A stretch of DNA of 64,000 nucleotides from Pseudomonas fluorescens (GTDB lineage Bacteria > Pseudomonadota > Gammaproteobacteria > Pseudomonadales > Pseudomonadaceae), in the NCBI GenBank assembly GCA_902825215.1, contig LR782234.1, positions 5,084,001 to 5,148,000 of the forward strand. The letters run 5' to 3'. The position numbers were made by a program, and so were the translations under genes. The notes under the pieces are model-generated. The model was not told the origin of the DNA. It saw only the letters and a program-made list of their open reading frames with translations, and made no database searches. Of this stretch, positions 1 through 8,398 are shown one piece after another (position 1 is the first letter of the stretch; every line of letters begins with the position of its first letter).

Positions 1-444
1 CGCGCAGATCTGCCGGACAGTGTCTGGCCGGACGGTGTCGAGGTCAGCACTTACCACCCGCAAACCGCAGCCGCCGTGCATGCTTTGATGCAACTCGGCT
101 ACTTCGAGGGCGGTGGCCGGGTGCCAGCGCTTGAGGTCTGGCAGCAACGGTTCGAAAGCGACCCCGAATACGATCCGGCGCTGTGTTTTATCGCCAGCGA
201 TGCTGACGGCGTGGTGGGAGTGGCGCAGTGCTGGACCAGTTCGTACATCAAGAATCTGGTGGTGCATCCGCGACTGCAAGGGCGCGGACTGGGCCGGGCG
301 TTGCTGCTCAATGCGTTCAAAGTGTTTCAGCAGCGGCGCGAAGGGTTTGTTGATCTCAAGGTGCTGGAGGACAACCAGCGGGCGCAGCGGCTGTATGAAC
401 GTGCCGGGATGTATGTGGTTCGCCGGGAATTGGTGGCGGACTGA
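1..444 (+). CDS. GNAT family N-acetyltransferase (5' truncated)
   Basis: The reading frame is open from the first base of the window, so the true start lies upstream and about 147 residues are visible. The segment ending around VHPRLQGRGLGRALL is the GNAT acetyl-CoA pyrophosphate-binding loop (R/Q-x-x-G-x-G/A), and it is followed by the usual closing pattern of a conserved Asn and Tyr in DNQRAQRLYERAGM. The family transfers acetyl from acetyl-CoA to an amine; the substrate cannot be read from the sequence. The C-terminus ends naturally at a TGA, 9 bp before a REP pair. Confidence is high for the fold and low for any specific role. Confidence 0.85.
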   Translation, partial: RADLPDSVWPDGVEVSTYHPQTAAAVHALMQLGYFEGGGRVPALEVWQQRFESDPEYDPALCFIASDADGVVGVAQCWTSSYIKNLVVHPRLQGRGLGRALLLNAFKVFQQRREGFVDLKVLEDNQRAQRLYERAGMYVVRRELVAD

Positions 445-453
445 TCCACCGTT

Positions 454-520
454 TTCGCGAGCAGGCTCGCTTGTACATTTGGCATGCATTCCAAACTGTA
501 GGAGCGAGCCTGCTCGCGAA
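454..520. repeat. REP pair (GCGAGCAGGCTCGC class)
   Basis: Two inverted copies of the core TCGCGAGCAGGCTCGC (454–471 and 502–520) flank a short spacer, so the unit can form a long hairpin. It lies just after the GNAT stop codon. The same core recurs at 1781, 10515 and 63163, with a variant core at 41826 and 49321. Confidence 0.85.
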
Positions 521-592
521 GAGGCCAGCCCAGGCAACTTCCCCTCTCAGGCAGACTCCAACCCTGGCCACCCACGACCAAGGACGCCCACC

Positions 593-919
593 ATGAAAGC
601 CCTCACCGCCAGCCTGCTCTGCCTCACCGCCCTCGCCTCCCAGGCCCACGCCTCCAGCCCCGACGCCTGGGCCGCCTACGACAAAACCGTGCTCGCCAGT
701 TGCACCAAGGCCAGCGGCCTGAAAAACGCCAAACCGGTCGGCACCCCGGCGCAATTCGATGACCGCGTCGGCTACACCGCCGTGCTCCTGCAAGGCCAGT
801 ACCCGCAAAAGCACATGAAAGGCCAGCAAGGCACCGAGCTGTGCCTGTACAGCAAATCCGCGAAAAGCGCATTTGTCACCGAGTGGGACTCGATCCGCCC
901 GACCGCCAAAAGCCGCTGA
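593..919 (+). CDS. small secreted protein, function unknown
   Basis: This encodes 108 aa beginning MKALTASLLCLTALASQAHA, a clear Sec signal peptide with a likely cut after AHA at residue 20. The ATG at 593 was chosen because the frame extends upstream only through sequence with no signal peptide, and an AAGGA-like ribosome site lies just before it. The mature part (about 88 aa) has two cysteines near residues 37 and 84, which could form one disulfide, and is rich in Lys and Ala. I do not recognise the family. It is probably a single-gene periplasmic protein, since the flanking gaps contain a REP pair on one side and the next gene on the other. Confidence 0.7.
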   Translation: MKALTASLLCLTALASQAHASSPDAWAAYDKTVLASCTKASGLKNAKPVGTPAQFDDRVGYTAVLLQGQYPQKHMKGQQGTELCLYSKSAKSAFVTEWDSIRPTAKSR

Positions 920-1002
920 GTGGCGCACAACTTGCTTCGATGCAGGCCTGTACGGTGGTTTTCCGCCGCCGGTTCACACCCTGATTGAAGACAGATCGCT
1001 CA

Positions 1003-1752
1003 ATGAATACGACGTTTTCCTGCGTAGGCTGCGGTAAATGCTGCACCGACCACCATGTCCCGCTGACCCTGGCCGAGGCGCGCATGTGGGCGGCGGACGG
1101 TGGACAGGTAATCGTGCTGGTCGAGGCCTTTCTCGGCAACGGCCTCGGCCTGCCGATGGCGCAACGCGAGCACGCCGAACGCCGTTCAGTGCGGGTTCGC
1201 AGCGGCAGCACCGATGCCCATGTGGCAATCACCTTCGCCGCTTACAACGTCGGCCCCTGCCGGAATCTTGACGAAGACAAGCTCTGCCGGATCTATGAGC
1301 GGCGACCGCTGGTGTGCCGCATCTACCCGGCGGAAATCAACCCGCACATCCCGCTCAACCCAGCGGCCAAGGATTGCCCGCCAGAATCCTGGGAACAGGG
1401 ACCTTTGTTGATTGCCGGGGGCGAATTGGTTGATCAGGAATTGATCGAGTTGATCCAGCGTTCGCGTCAGGCCGATCGCGATGACATTCAAAGCAAGGAT
1501 GCAATCTGCGCATTGCTCGGGATTCGCACCACGGCGCTGAAGGGCGACGGGTTTACTGCGTATCTGCCGAACATGAGCGCGTTTGCAGCGATGATCGATC
1601 AGGTGAACGAGCAACCCTTAACGACTGCGTCGAGTGAGTGGCTGTTTCATTTGTCGGGAGAGGATGTGACGGGACAAGTCGTGGCGGCCGGAGCGCAGGT
1701 GGTGACCGAACCGGCGCAGACCTATGCGTTCATATCGCTGCGGGCGGCTTGA
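1003..1752 (+). CDS. YkgJ-family cysteine-cluster protein
   Basis: This encodes 249 aa. The ATG at 1003 places the cysteine motif CVGCGKCC at residues 7–14, as in the YkgJ/UPF0153 family; an upstream TTG at 985 is possible but unnecessary. A second Cys group follows in the middle (C-R-N-L, K-L-C-R-I-Y, L-V-C-R-I-Y-P) and a later Asp-Cys-Pro. The family is annotated as zinc- or iron-chelating and probably binds a metal or Fe–S cluster through these cysteines; its substrate is not established. The C-terminal 80 residues are less conserved-looking. A REP pair follows directly, so the gene appears monocistronic. Confidence 0.85.
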   Translation: MNTTFSCVGCGKCCTDHHVPLTLAEARMWAADGGQVIVLVEAFLGNGLGLPMAQREHAERRSVRVRSGSTDAHVAITFAAYNVGPCRNLDEDKLCRIYERRPLVCRIYPAEINPHIPLNPAAKDCPPESWEQGPLLIAGGELVDQELIELIQRSRQADRDDIQSKDAICALLGIRTTALKGDGFTAYLPNMSAFAAMIDQVNEQPLTTASSEWLFHLSGEDVTGQVVAAGAQVVTEPAQTYAFISLRAA

Positions 1753-1780
1753 TGCGGATTCTCTAGCGCTTGTCCGGGCC

Positions 1781-1876
1781 TCTTCGCGAGCAGGCTCGCT
1801 CCCACAGGAATTTGTGTCGTACACAAATTTCATGAACAACCGAAAAACCTGTGGGAGCGAGCCTGCTCGCGAAGAG
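1781..1876. repeat. REP pair (GCGAGCAGGCTCGC class)
   Basis: Inverted copies of TTCGCGAGCAGGCTCGCTCCCACAGG-type sequence lie at 1783–1807 and 1849–1876 around a spacer that itself contains the small inverted repeat AAATTTGTGT/ACACAAATTT. The unit sits between the YkgJ-type gene and the convergent 79-aa gene, where it may help end transcription from both sides. Confidence 0.85.
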
Positions 1877-1932
1877 ACCGACTCGGGCACTGCGGTGGAA
1901 ATCACAGCGATCACCAAGGGCGCGAGTGAACC

Positions 1933-2172
1933 TCAGCGCTTGCCCATCGAACGACGCGTACCCGGCGGCGCCATGCCCGGGGTTTTGGTGTGGCCGTTTT
2001 TCGCGCCGTTCTTGTACCAAGGCTGACTGGAGCCTTTGGCAGCGGCCAGGTCACCCGGCTTGAACGGGAATTTGAATGCCGGGATTTCGGCTTTGGTGTC
2101 GTTGGCGTCGGCCAATTCAACCGGGACAGCGCTCACAGCGTCGTCAACCGGTGGCAGGGTCGGGGAAGTCAT
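1933..2172 (-). CDS. conserved hypothetical protein, 79 aa
   Basis: This is a short protein starting MTSPTLPPVDDAV at the ATG at 2172, chosen over an upstream extension because that part is rich in Arg and Cys and does not look like protein. It has no signal peptide or membrane segment. The N-terminal half is acidic, and the second half is basic and glycine/proline-rich, with FKFPFKPGDLA and PWYKNGAKN as the most distinctive runs and a KTPGMAPPGTRR tail. I believe this is a recurrent small Pseudomonas protein but cannot give a function. It is transcribed toward the REP pair at 1781. Confidence 0.6.
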   Translation of the reverse strand: MTSPTLPPVDDAVSAVPVELADANDTKAEIPAFKFPFKPGDLAAAKGSSQPWYKNGAKNGHTKTPGMAPPGTRRSMGKR

Positions 2173-2282
2173 AAAAGCTCCGCAAAGCAGCAAGTCGGGC
2201 CCGATCAGTGAGCCGCGAAGGCGCGCAGTATACCCGCACGCCCTGGCTCGGCACCTGAAGATTGCATCGAACGCCGAACGGT

Positions 2283-2588
2283 TTACAGATACGAGACGGT
2301 GACGATGCCTTTGTCGCTGGAAGTCTTCAACGCTTCGTAACGCATGGAAATCGGCAACGACTGCCCGCTGCACGCATTGCGATGGGTATCGACATCGAAC
2401 GCCAGCCCCGGCTGCAACTCCACCCGCCGCGACTCATTCCCCGCCAGCGCCCCGACCCGCCCGACCGCACAGCCCGCATCGACAATCTGCCCGCTAAAAC
2501 GAATCTCCCCGGACTGACTGCCAGGCGCGGCCAACGCGGTCAATGGAAGCAAGAGAAGCACGTACGGCATTACGGTTTTCAGCTTCAT
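2283..2588 (-). CDS. type 1 fimbrin-like secreted protein
   Basis: This encodes 101 aa with a signal peptide (MKLKTVMPYVLLLLPLTALA, cut after ALA or LAA). The mature protein opens with GEIRFSGQIVDAGCAV, which matches the start of chaperone–usher pilins: a G-x-I-x-F-x-G strand followed by the first cysteine. A second cysteine (NACSG) and the closing VTVSYL strand fit an Ig-like fimbrin fold, but at about 80 mature residues it is shorter than a normal pilin (about 150). The ATG at 2588 is preferred to an upstream one because it begins the signal peptide. No usher or chaperone gene is nearby, so assembly into a pilus is not supported. Confidence 0.65.
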   Translation of the reverse strand: MKLKTVMPYVLLLLPLTALAAPGSQSGEIRFSGQIVDAGCAVGRVGALAGNESRRVELQPGLAFDVDTHRNACSGQSLPISMRYEALKTSSDKGIVTVSYL

Positions 2589-2801
2589 ATCAAGGTCACT
2601 CCGCAGTGATCGGCCCGGAGAAAAATCCGAGCTATACAAGCGTTATCCGCGTTTGACGGCGAATCTTGAGAAGCGTAGTGGGTTAATCGGCTTTGGACCG
2701 GCAATGCTCAGCGTTTTTTTAGACCGATCGAGAAAAAGGCAGAACCTTCGGCTGGCAAATATGTGCAGGATGAGACACAAGATTTAACGGCCAAAAACCA
2801 A

Positions 2802-2949
2802 CCCTCACCCTAGCCCTCTCCCGGAGGGAGAGGGGACTGACCGGGGTGGATGCGAGAGTTACGCCGACATGGAATACCGAGTCGTACGCACATTTTGAAA
2901 AGCACAAAGATCGGCTCCCTCTCCAGGGGGAGAGGGCTGGGGTGAGGGG
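2802..2949. repeat. large inverted repeat with CCCTCACCC / GGGTGAGGG arms
   Basis: The left arm 2802–2835 reads CCCTCACCCTAGCCCTCTCC with a GGAGGGAGAGGGG turn, and the right arm 2914–2949 mirrors it, ending GGGCTGGGGTGAGGGG. Each arm also contains its own small inverted repeat, so two small hairpins or one long stem can form. This is the style of a dispersed intergenic repeat; no open frame here looks like a gene. Confidence 0.7.
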
Positions 2950-2989
2950 CAGCCACACCACCAATCCAAAGCCAACCACCCGCTTCTAA

Positions 2990-3300
2990 CCACTCATTAC
3001 AATGAGCGAAGCTCGAGTGCCCTTGATCTTGCCTAACCAGCGACATCGGAAGGCTGAGCGTAGGGATTGATCCGGGCGTGGGAGCGCAGCGACCGTCTGG
3101 CGCAGCCAGACACAGCGGACGTAGGTGCAGCGAAGCAAACCGTAGCCGCTGCGCCCGGATCGGTCCCGGAGCGAAGGGACCCGAGCCTGCGAGGGCCGAA
3201 CGCAGGAGCAAGCCTTTTCGGTTACCTTTTCGGCGTCTGGAAAAGGTGACTCGCCGTAAGGGCGAAACCGCCAGCCGCAGCACCCGAAGCAACGAATATT
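2990..3300. repeat. dispersed Pseudomonas intergenic repeat, no credible gene
   Basis: The stretch around 3040–3270 contains GAGCGAAGGGACCCGAGCC, then CCTTTTCGGCGTCTGG and GACTCGCCGTAAGGGCG. From memory these blocks recur in many copies between genes in fluorescent pseudomonads and are often mis-annotated as small proteins rich in Arg, Cys and Ser. Open frames on both strands are composed of such residues and have no ribosome site or family signature. Together with the repeat at 2802 it fills most of the 866-bp gap before the efflux operon. The remaining bases up to 3454 show nothing I can name. Confidence 0.55.
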
Positions 3301-3454
3301 CACCCAAAACCCCAAGAGCATGGTCGGCCCTAAGGCCGCCAAGTAAACAGCCCAAACTGACAGCGCTGTCAGCCAGCCGTCACCCTCCTGACCCCCAAAC
3401 CCGTATATAAAGCTCCAACCTGCCCAAACTCCAGACCCTTCGGCGCCTCACCGC

Positions 3455-4615
3455 ATGCGAATCGAAAAAAACAAAGCCCTGCTCGCCACCCTGCTGATCC
3501 TGCTGGCAGCCACAGGCCTCTGGTTTGCACTCAAACCCGCCCCGGCAAAACTGGCCGCCCCCACCGCCATCCCGGTGCGCGTGGTAACGGTCAACGCCAA
3601 AGACGTCCCCCGCTACACCAGCGGCATCGGCTCGGTGCTGTCCCTGCACAGCGTGGTGGTGCGCCCACAAATCGACGGCATCCTCACCAAAATCCTCGTC
3701 AAAGAGGGCCAACTGGTGAAAACGGGCGACCTGTTGGCGACCATTGACGACCGCTCGATCCGCGCCAGCCTCGATCAGGCCCGCGCGCAATTGGGCGAAA
3801 GCCAGGCGCAACTGCAAGTCGCGCTGCTCAACCTCAAACGCTACAAACTGCTCAGCGTCGACGACGGCGTTTCAAAACAGACCTACGACCAGCAGCAAGC
3901 ACTGGTCAATCAGCTCAAGGCCACCGCCCAAGGCAATCAGGCCTCAATCGACGCAGCACAGGTGCAACTGTCCTACACGCAGATTCGCTCGCCAGTCACC
4001 GGCCGCGTCGGCATTCGTACGGTCGATGAAGGCAACTTCCTGCGCATGACCGACACCGCCGGCCTGTTTACCGTGACCCAGATCGACCCGATCGCCGTCG
4101 AGTTTTCCCTGCCCCAGCAAATGCTGCCAACCCTGCAAAGCCTGATCAACGATCCGCAGCGCGCGCCGGTCAAGGCCTACATCGGCGCTGACACCGATGG
4201 CGAAACCGCCAACCTGCTCGGCGAAGGTCACCTGACCCTGATCGACAACCAGATCAACGCCAACACCGGCACCATCCGCGCCAAGGCCGAATTCGCCAAC
4301 GCCAGCCAGAAGCTCTGGCCCGGCCTGCTGGTCACGGTAAAAATTCAGACGGCGCTGGACAAGGATGCGCTGGTGGTTCCGCCCACGGTCGTACAGCGCG
4401 GCCTCGATCAACACTTCGTTTACCGGGTCAACGGCGACAAGGTTGAAGCCGTGCAGGTGCAGATGGTTTATCAGGGCAGCGGTCAGGACATCATCAAGGG
4501 CGTAAACGCCGGCGATGTGCTGGTCACGGATGGCCAGTCGCGACTCAAGCCCGGTTCGACCGTGCAGGTCATGAGCGAACCGCCGCAAGTGGTGCAAGCG
4601 GAGCCGGGCCGATGA
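3455..4615 (+). CDS. RND efflux periplasmic adaptor subunit
   Basis: This encodes 386 aa. An N-terminal membrane anchor or uncleaved signal (residues about 8–26, ALLATLLILLAATGLWFAL) is followed by the HlyD/MexA layout: a barrel-sandwich lipoyl half-motif near 70–98 (IDGILTKILVKEGQLVKTGD), an alpha-helical hairpin around 105–165 and the second lipoyl half (IRSPVTGRVGIRTVDEGNFL). No lipobox cysteine is visible. The protein would bridge the inner-membrane pump and an outer-membrane channel. Its stop overlaps the pump start by 4 bp (ATGA), so the two are translationally coupled. From memory the order adaptor–pump–regulator–kinase matches PA1435–PA1438 of P. aeruginosa. Confidence 0.93.
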   Translation: MRIEKNKALLATLLILLAATGLWFALKPAPAKLAAPTAIPVRVVTVNAKDVPRYTSGIGSVLSLHSVVVRPQIDGILTKILVKEGQLVKTGDLLATIDDRSIRASLDQARAQLGESQAQLQVALLNLKRYKLLSVDDGVSKQTYDQQQALVNQLKATAQGNQASIDAAQVQLSYTQIRSPVTGRVGIRTVDEGNFLRMTDTAGLFTVTQIDPIAVEFSLPQQMLPTLQSLINDPQRAPVKAYIGADTDGETANLLGEGHLTLIDNQINANTGTIRAKAEFANASQKLWPGLLVTVKIQTALDKDALVVPPTVVQRGLDQHFVYRVNGDKVEAVQVQMVYQGSGQDIIKGVNAGDVLVTDGQSRLKPGSTVQVMSEPPQVVQAEPGR

Positions 4616-7600
4616 AAACGCACAAAGGCGTTTCGACCTGGTGCATTGATCACCCGGTCGCGACCATTCTGTTGACCATCGCGCTGGTGCTGGTGGGCGT
4701 GATTGCTTTCCCGCGCTTGCCGATTGCACCGCTGCCGGAAGCCGAATTCCCGACCATCCAGGTGTCGGCGCAGTTGCCCGGCGCCAGCCCTGACACCATG
4801 GCGTCATCGGTGGCCACGCCGCTGGAGGTGCAATTCAGCGCCATCCCCGGCATGACCCAGATGACCTCGAGCAGTGCGCTGGGCTCGTCCCTGCTGACCT
4901 TGCAGTTCACCCTCGACAAAAGCATCGACACTGCCGCCCAGGAAGTACAAGCGGCGATCAACACCGCCGCGGGCAAGTTGCCCAAGGACATGCCGACGCT
5001 ACCAACGTGGAAGAAGGTCAACCCGGCCGACAGCCCGGTGCTGATCCTCAGCGTCAGCTCGACGCAGATGCCCGGCACCGAACTCAGCGATCTGGTGGAA
5101 ACCCTGTTGGCGCGTCAGATCAGTCAGATCGACGGCGTAGGCCAGATCAACATCACCGGTCAGCAACGTCCGGCGATTCGCGTGCAGGCCTCGGCGGATA
5201 AGCTGGCGGCAATCGGCCTGACCCTCGCCGACATTCGGCTGGCGATCCAGCAGACCAGCCTCAACCTCGCCAAGGGTGCGCTGTACGGCGAGTCGAGCAT
5301 TTCCACGCTTTCGACCAATGATCAGTTGTTCCACCCCGAGGACTACAGCCAGCTCATCGTTTCCTACAAGGACGGCGCCCCGGTGCACCTGCGCGATGTC
5401 GCCAAAGTCGTCAACGGTGCCGAAGACGCTTACGTGCAGGCCTGGGCCGGTGATCGTCCGGGCGTGAACCTGGTGATCTCGCGCCAGCCCGGCGCCAACA
5501 TCGTTGAAACCGTCGACCGCATCCAGGCCGCCCTGCCCGGCCTCGAAGCCATGCTGCCAGCCTCGGTGCAGGTGAAAACCCTGATCGACCGCACCCAGAC
5601 CATCCGCGCCTCGCTGCACGAAGTCGAAATCACTTTGTTGATCGCGATCCTGCTGGTGGTGGCGGTGATGGCGTTGTTCCTGCGCCAATTGTCAGCGACG
5701 CTGATCGTCTCGGCGGTGCTCGGCGTGTCGCTGGTAGCCAGTTTCGCCTTGATGTACGTCCTCGGGTTCAGCCTGAACAACCTGACGCTGGTGGCAATCG
5801 TCGTCGCGGTGGGTTTCGTGGTCGACGATGCGATTGTGGTGGTGGAGAACATCCACCGGCATCTGGAGGCCGGCGACGACATGCGCGAAGCGGCGATCAA
5901 GGGCGCGGGCGAAATCGGCTTCACCGTGGTCTCGATCAGCTTCTCGCTGGTGGCGGCGTTTATTCCGCTGCTGTTCATGGGCGGTGTGGTCGGACGGTTG
6001 TTCAAGGAGTTCGCCCTGACCGCGACCTCGACCATCATGATTTCCGTGGTGGTGTCGCTGACGCTGGCGCCGACGCTCGCCGCGCTTTTCATGCGCAAAC
6101 CGACGCACCACGCCCACGACAAACCGGGCTTCAGCGAACGCTTGCTCGGCGTCTACGAGAAAGGCCTGCGCCGCGCCCTCGCCCATCAGAAGTTGATGAT
6201 CGGCGTGTTCGGCCTGTCGCTGGCACTGGCAATCGGCGGTTACATCTTTATCCCGAAAGGTTTCTTTCCGGTACAGGACACCGGTTTCGTCCTCGGCACC
6301 ACCGAGGCGGCGGCGGACATATCCTACGGCGACATGGTGAAAAAACACTTGGCGATGGCCGAAATTGTCGCCGCCGACCCGGCGGTACAGGCGTTTTCCC
6401 ATTCGGTTGGAGTCTCCGGCAGCAACCAGACCATCGCCAACGGACGCTTCTGGATTGCCCTGAAAAAACGCGGCGATCGCGACGTCAGCGCCAGCCAGTT
6501 CATCGACCGCATCCGCCCGCAATTGATGAAAGTCCCCGGCATCGTCCTGTATCTGCGCGCCGGTCAGGACATCAACCTCAGCTCCGGCCCGAGCCGTGCG
6601 CAGTACCAATACGTACTCAAGAGCAACGACGGCGCGACCCTCGCGACGTGGACGCAACGCCTGACCGAAAAACTGCGCAGCAACGCGGCGTTCCGCGACA
6701 TTTCCAATGACCTGCAACTGGGCGGCAGCATCACCCACATCAGCATCGACCGCAGCGCCGCCGCGCGTTTCGGCCTGACCGCCAGCGATGTCGATGAAGC
6801 GCTGTACGACGCGTTCGGCCAACGGCAGATCAATGAATTCCAGACTCAGGTCAACCAGTACAACGTGATCCTCGAACTGGATACCAAGCAGCGCGGCAAG
6901 GCCGAAAGCCTGAATTATTTCTACCTGCGATCACCGCTGAGTGGCGAGATGGTGCCGCTGTCGGCGCTGGCGCGCTTCGATGCGCCGACCATCGGCCCGT
7001 TGTCGATTGCTCACGACGGCATGTTTCCGGCGGCCAACCTGTCGTTCAACCTCGCCCCCGGTGTGGCGCTGGGTGATGCGGTGATTCTGCTCAATCAGGC
7101 CAAGGCAGAGATCGGCATGCCGAACGCGATCAGCGGCAATTTCCAGGGCGCGGCGCAGGCGTTCCAGAGTTCGCTGGCCAGTCAGCCGTGGCTGATTCTC
7201 GCGGCGCTGGTGGCGGTGTACATCATTCTTGGCGTGCTTTATGAGAGCTTCGTGCATCCGCTGACGATCATTTCGACATTGCCGGCGGCCGGTCTGGGCG
7301 CGGTGATCATGCTGTGGATCTGCGGGCAGGACTTTTCGATCATGGCGTTGATCGGGCTGGTGTTGCTGATCGGCATCGTCAAGAAAAACGGCATCCTGAT
7401 GATCGACTTCGCGCTCGAAGCGCAGCGTCATCGGGGCCTGTCGCCGCAGGAGGCGATTTTCGAGGCGTGCATCACGCGGTTCCGGCCGATCATCATGACC
7501 ACCCTCGCCGCCCTGCTCGGCGCGCTGCCGCTGATGCTCGGTTACGGCACCGGCGCCGAACTGCGCCAGCCGTTGGGGATCGCCGTGGTCGGCGGTTTGC

Positions 7601-7713
7601 TGGTCAGCCAGATGCTGACGCTGTTCACCACGCCGGTCATATACTTATGGCTCGAGCGGCTGTTCCACCGGCCCCGACCTGTGCCGGCAACGGCATTGGC
7701 GACCACAGACTGA
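4612..7713 (+). CDS. RND multidrug efflux permease (HAE1 family)
   Basis: At 1033 aa this is the usual size for AcrB/MdtB-type proton-driven exporters of the inner membrane. The proton-relay residues are present: the paired Asp of TM4 at D405/D406 (FVVDDAIVVVENIHRHLE) and the Lys of TM10 at K924/K925 (IGIVKKNGILMIDFA). Twelve hydrophobic spans and two large periplasmic loops are evident. The paired TM4 Asp and absence of metal-site motifs make organic compounds more likely than metals, even though the downstream regulators resemble metal-sensing ones. No outer-membrane factor gene follows, so it probably borrows a TolC/OprM-type channel from elsewhere. The gene is the second in the operon, and 7 bp separate it from the regulator gene. 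Confidence 0.95.
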   Translation: MKTHKGVSTWCIDHPVATILLTIALVLVGVIAFPRLPIAPLPEAEFPTIQVSAQLPGASPDTMASSVATPLEVQFSAIPGMTQMTSSSALGSSLLTLQFTLDKSIDTAAQEVQAAINTAAGKLPKDMPTLPTWKKVNPADSPVLILSVSSTQMPGTELSDLVETLLARQISQIDGVGQINITGQQRPAIRVQASADKLAAIGLTLADIRLAIQQTSLNLAKGALYGESSISTLSTNDQLFHPEDYSQLIVSYKDGAPVHLRDVAKVVNGAEDAYVQAWAGDRPGVNLVISRQPGANIVETVDRIQAALPGLEAMLPASVQVKTLIDRTQTIRASLHEVEITLLIAILLVVAVMALFLRQLSATLIVSAVLGVSLVASFALMYVLGFSLNNLTLVAIVVAVGFVVDDAIVVVENIHRHLEAGDDMREAAIKGAGEIGFTVVSISFSLVAAFIPLLFMGGVVGRLFKEFALTATSTIMISVVVSLTLAPTLAALFMRKPTHHAHDKPGFSERLLGVYEKGLRRALAHQKLMIGVFGLSLALAIGGYIFIPKGFFPVQDTGFVLGTTEAAADISYGDMVKKHLAMAEIVAADPAVQAFSHSVGVSGSNQTIANGRFWIALKKRGDRDVSASQFIDRIRPQLMKVPGIVLYLRAGQDINLSSGPSRAQYQYVLKSNDGATLATWTQRLTEKLRSNAAFRDISNDLQLGGSITHISIDRSAAARFGLTASDVDEALYDAFGQRQINEFQTQVNQYNVILELDTKQRGKAESLNYFYLRSPLSGEMVPLSALARFDAPTIGPLSIAHDGMFPAANLSFNLAPGVALGDAVILLNQAKAEIGMPNAISGNFQGAAQAFQSSLASQPWLILAALVAVYIILGVLYESFVHPLTIISTLPAAGLGAVIMLWICGQDFSIMALIGLVLLIGIVKKNGILMIDFALEAQRHRGLSPQEAIFEACITRFRPIIMTTLAALLGALPLMLGYGTGAELRQPLGIAVVGGLLVSQMLTLFTTPVIYLWLERLFHRPRPVPATALATTD

Positions 7714-7720
7714 GGCGGTC

Positions 7721-8398
7721 ATGCGCGTTCTGATTATCGAAGACGAGGAAAAAACCGCGGACTATCTGCACCGCGGCCTCACTGAACAAGGCTATACCGT
7801 GGACGTCGCCCGCGACGGCGTCGAAGGCCTGCATCTGGCGCTGGAAAGCGATTACGCGGTGATCGTCCTCGACGTCATGCTGCCGGCGCTCGATGGCTTC
7901 GGCGTGCTGCGTGCCCTGCGTGCGCGCAAGCAGACCCCGGTGATCATGCTCACCGCCCGCGAGCGCGTCGAGGACCGTATCAAGGGCCTGCGCGACGGCG
8001 CCGACGATTACCTCGGCAAGCCGTTTTCCTTCCTCGAACTGGTTGCGCGCCTGCAAGCGCTGACCCGCCGCAGTGGCGGCCACGAACCGGTGCAAGTGAG
8101 CATTGCCGATCTGTGGATCGATCTGATCAGCCGCAAAGCCACCCGCGCCGGCACCCGGCTGGACCTGACCGCCAAGGAGTTCTCGCTGCTCAGCGTGCTC
8201 GCCCGCCGCCAAGGTGAAATCCTCTCGAAAACCGCGATTGCCGAGATGGTCTGGGACATCAATTTCGACAGTGACGCCAATGTCGTCGAAGTCGCGATCA
8301 AACGCCTGCGCGCCAAACTCGACGGTCCGTTCGACGAGAAACTGCTGCACACCATTCGTGGCATGGGTTATGTGCTGGAGAGCCGTGGTGCCCAGTAA
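7721..8398 (+). CDS. OmpR-family response regulator (CusR/CopR type)
   Basis: This encodes 225 aa. The N-terminal receiver domain has the acidic pair at residues 7–9 (IIEDEEK), the phosphoacceptor D51 (IVLDVMLPALDG) and the conserved Lys in LGKPFSF near 103. The C-terminal winged helix ends with VVEVAIKRLRAKLD and the IRGMGYVLE wing. It most resembles heavy-metal regulators such as CusR, CopR and IrlR. It lies 7 bp after the pump gene and overlaps the kinase gene, so it very likely controls this operon. The inducing signal cannot be inferred. Confidence 0.94.
   Translation: MRVLIIEDEEKTADYLHRGLTEQGYTVDVARDGVEGLHLALESDYAVIVLDVMLPALDGFGVLRALRARKQTPVIMLTARERVEDRIKGLRDGADDYLGKPFSFLELVARLQALTRRSGGHEPVQVSIADLWIDLISRKATRAGTRLDLTAKEFSLLSVLARRQGEILSKTAIAEMVWDINFDSDANVVEVAIKRLRAKLDGPFDEKLLHTIRGMGYVLESRGAQ

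Noticed and set aside
2986..3410. Small proteins of 110–181 aa in the 2.8–3.4 kb gap
   Set aside because: They fall in dispersed repeats, are rich in Arg, Cys and Ser on both strands, and lack ribosome sites.
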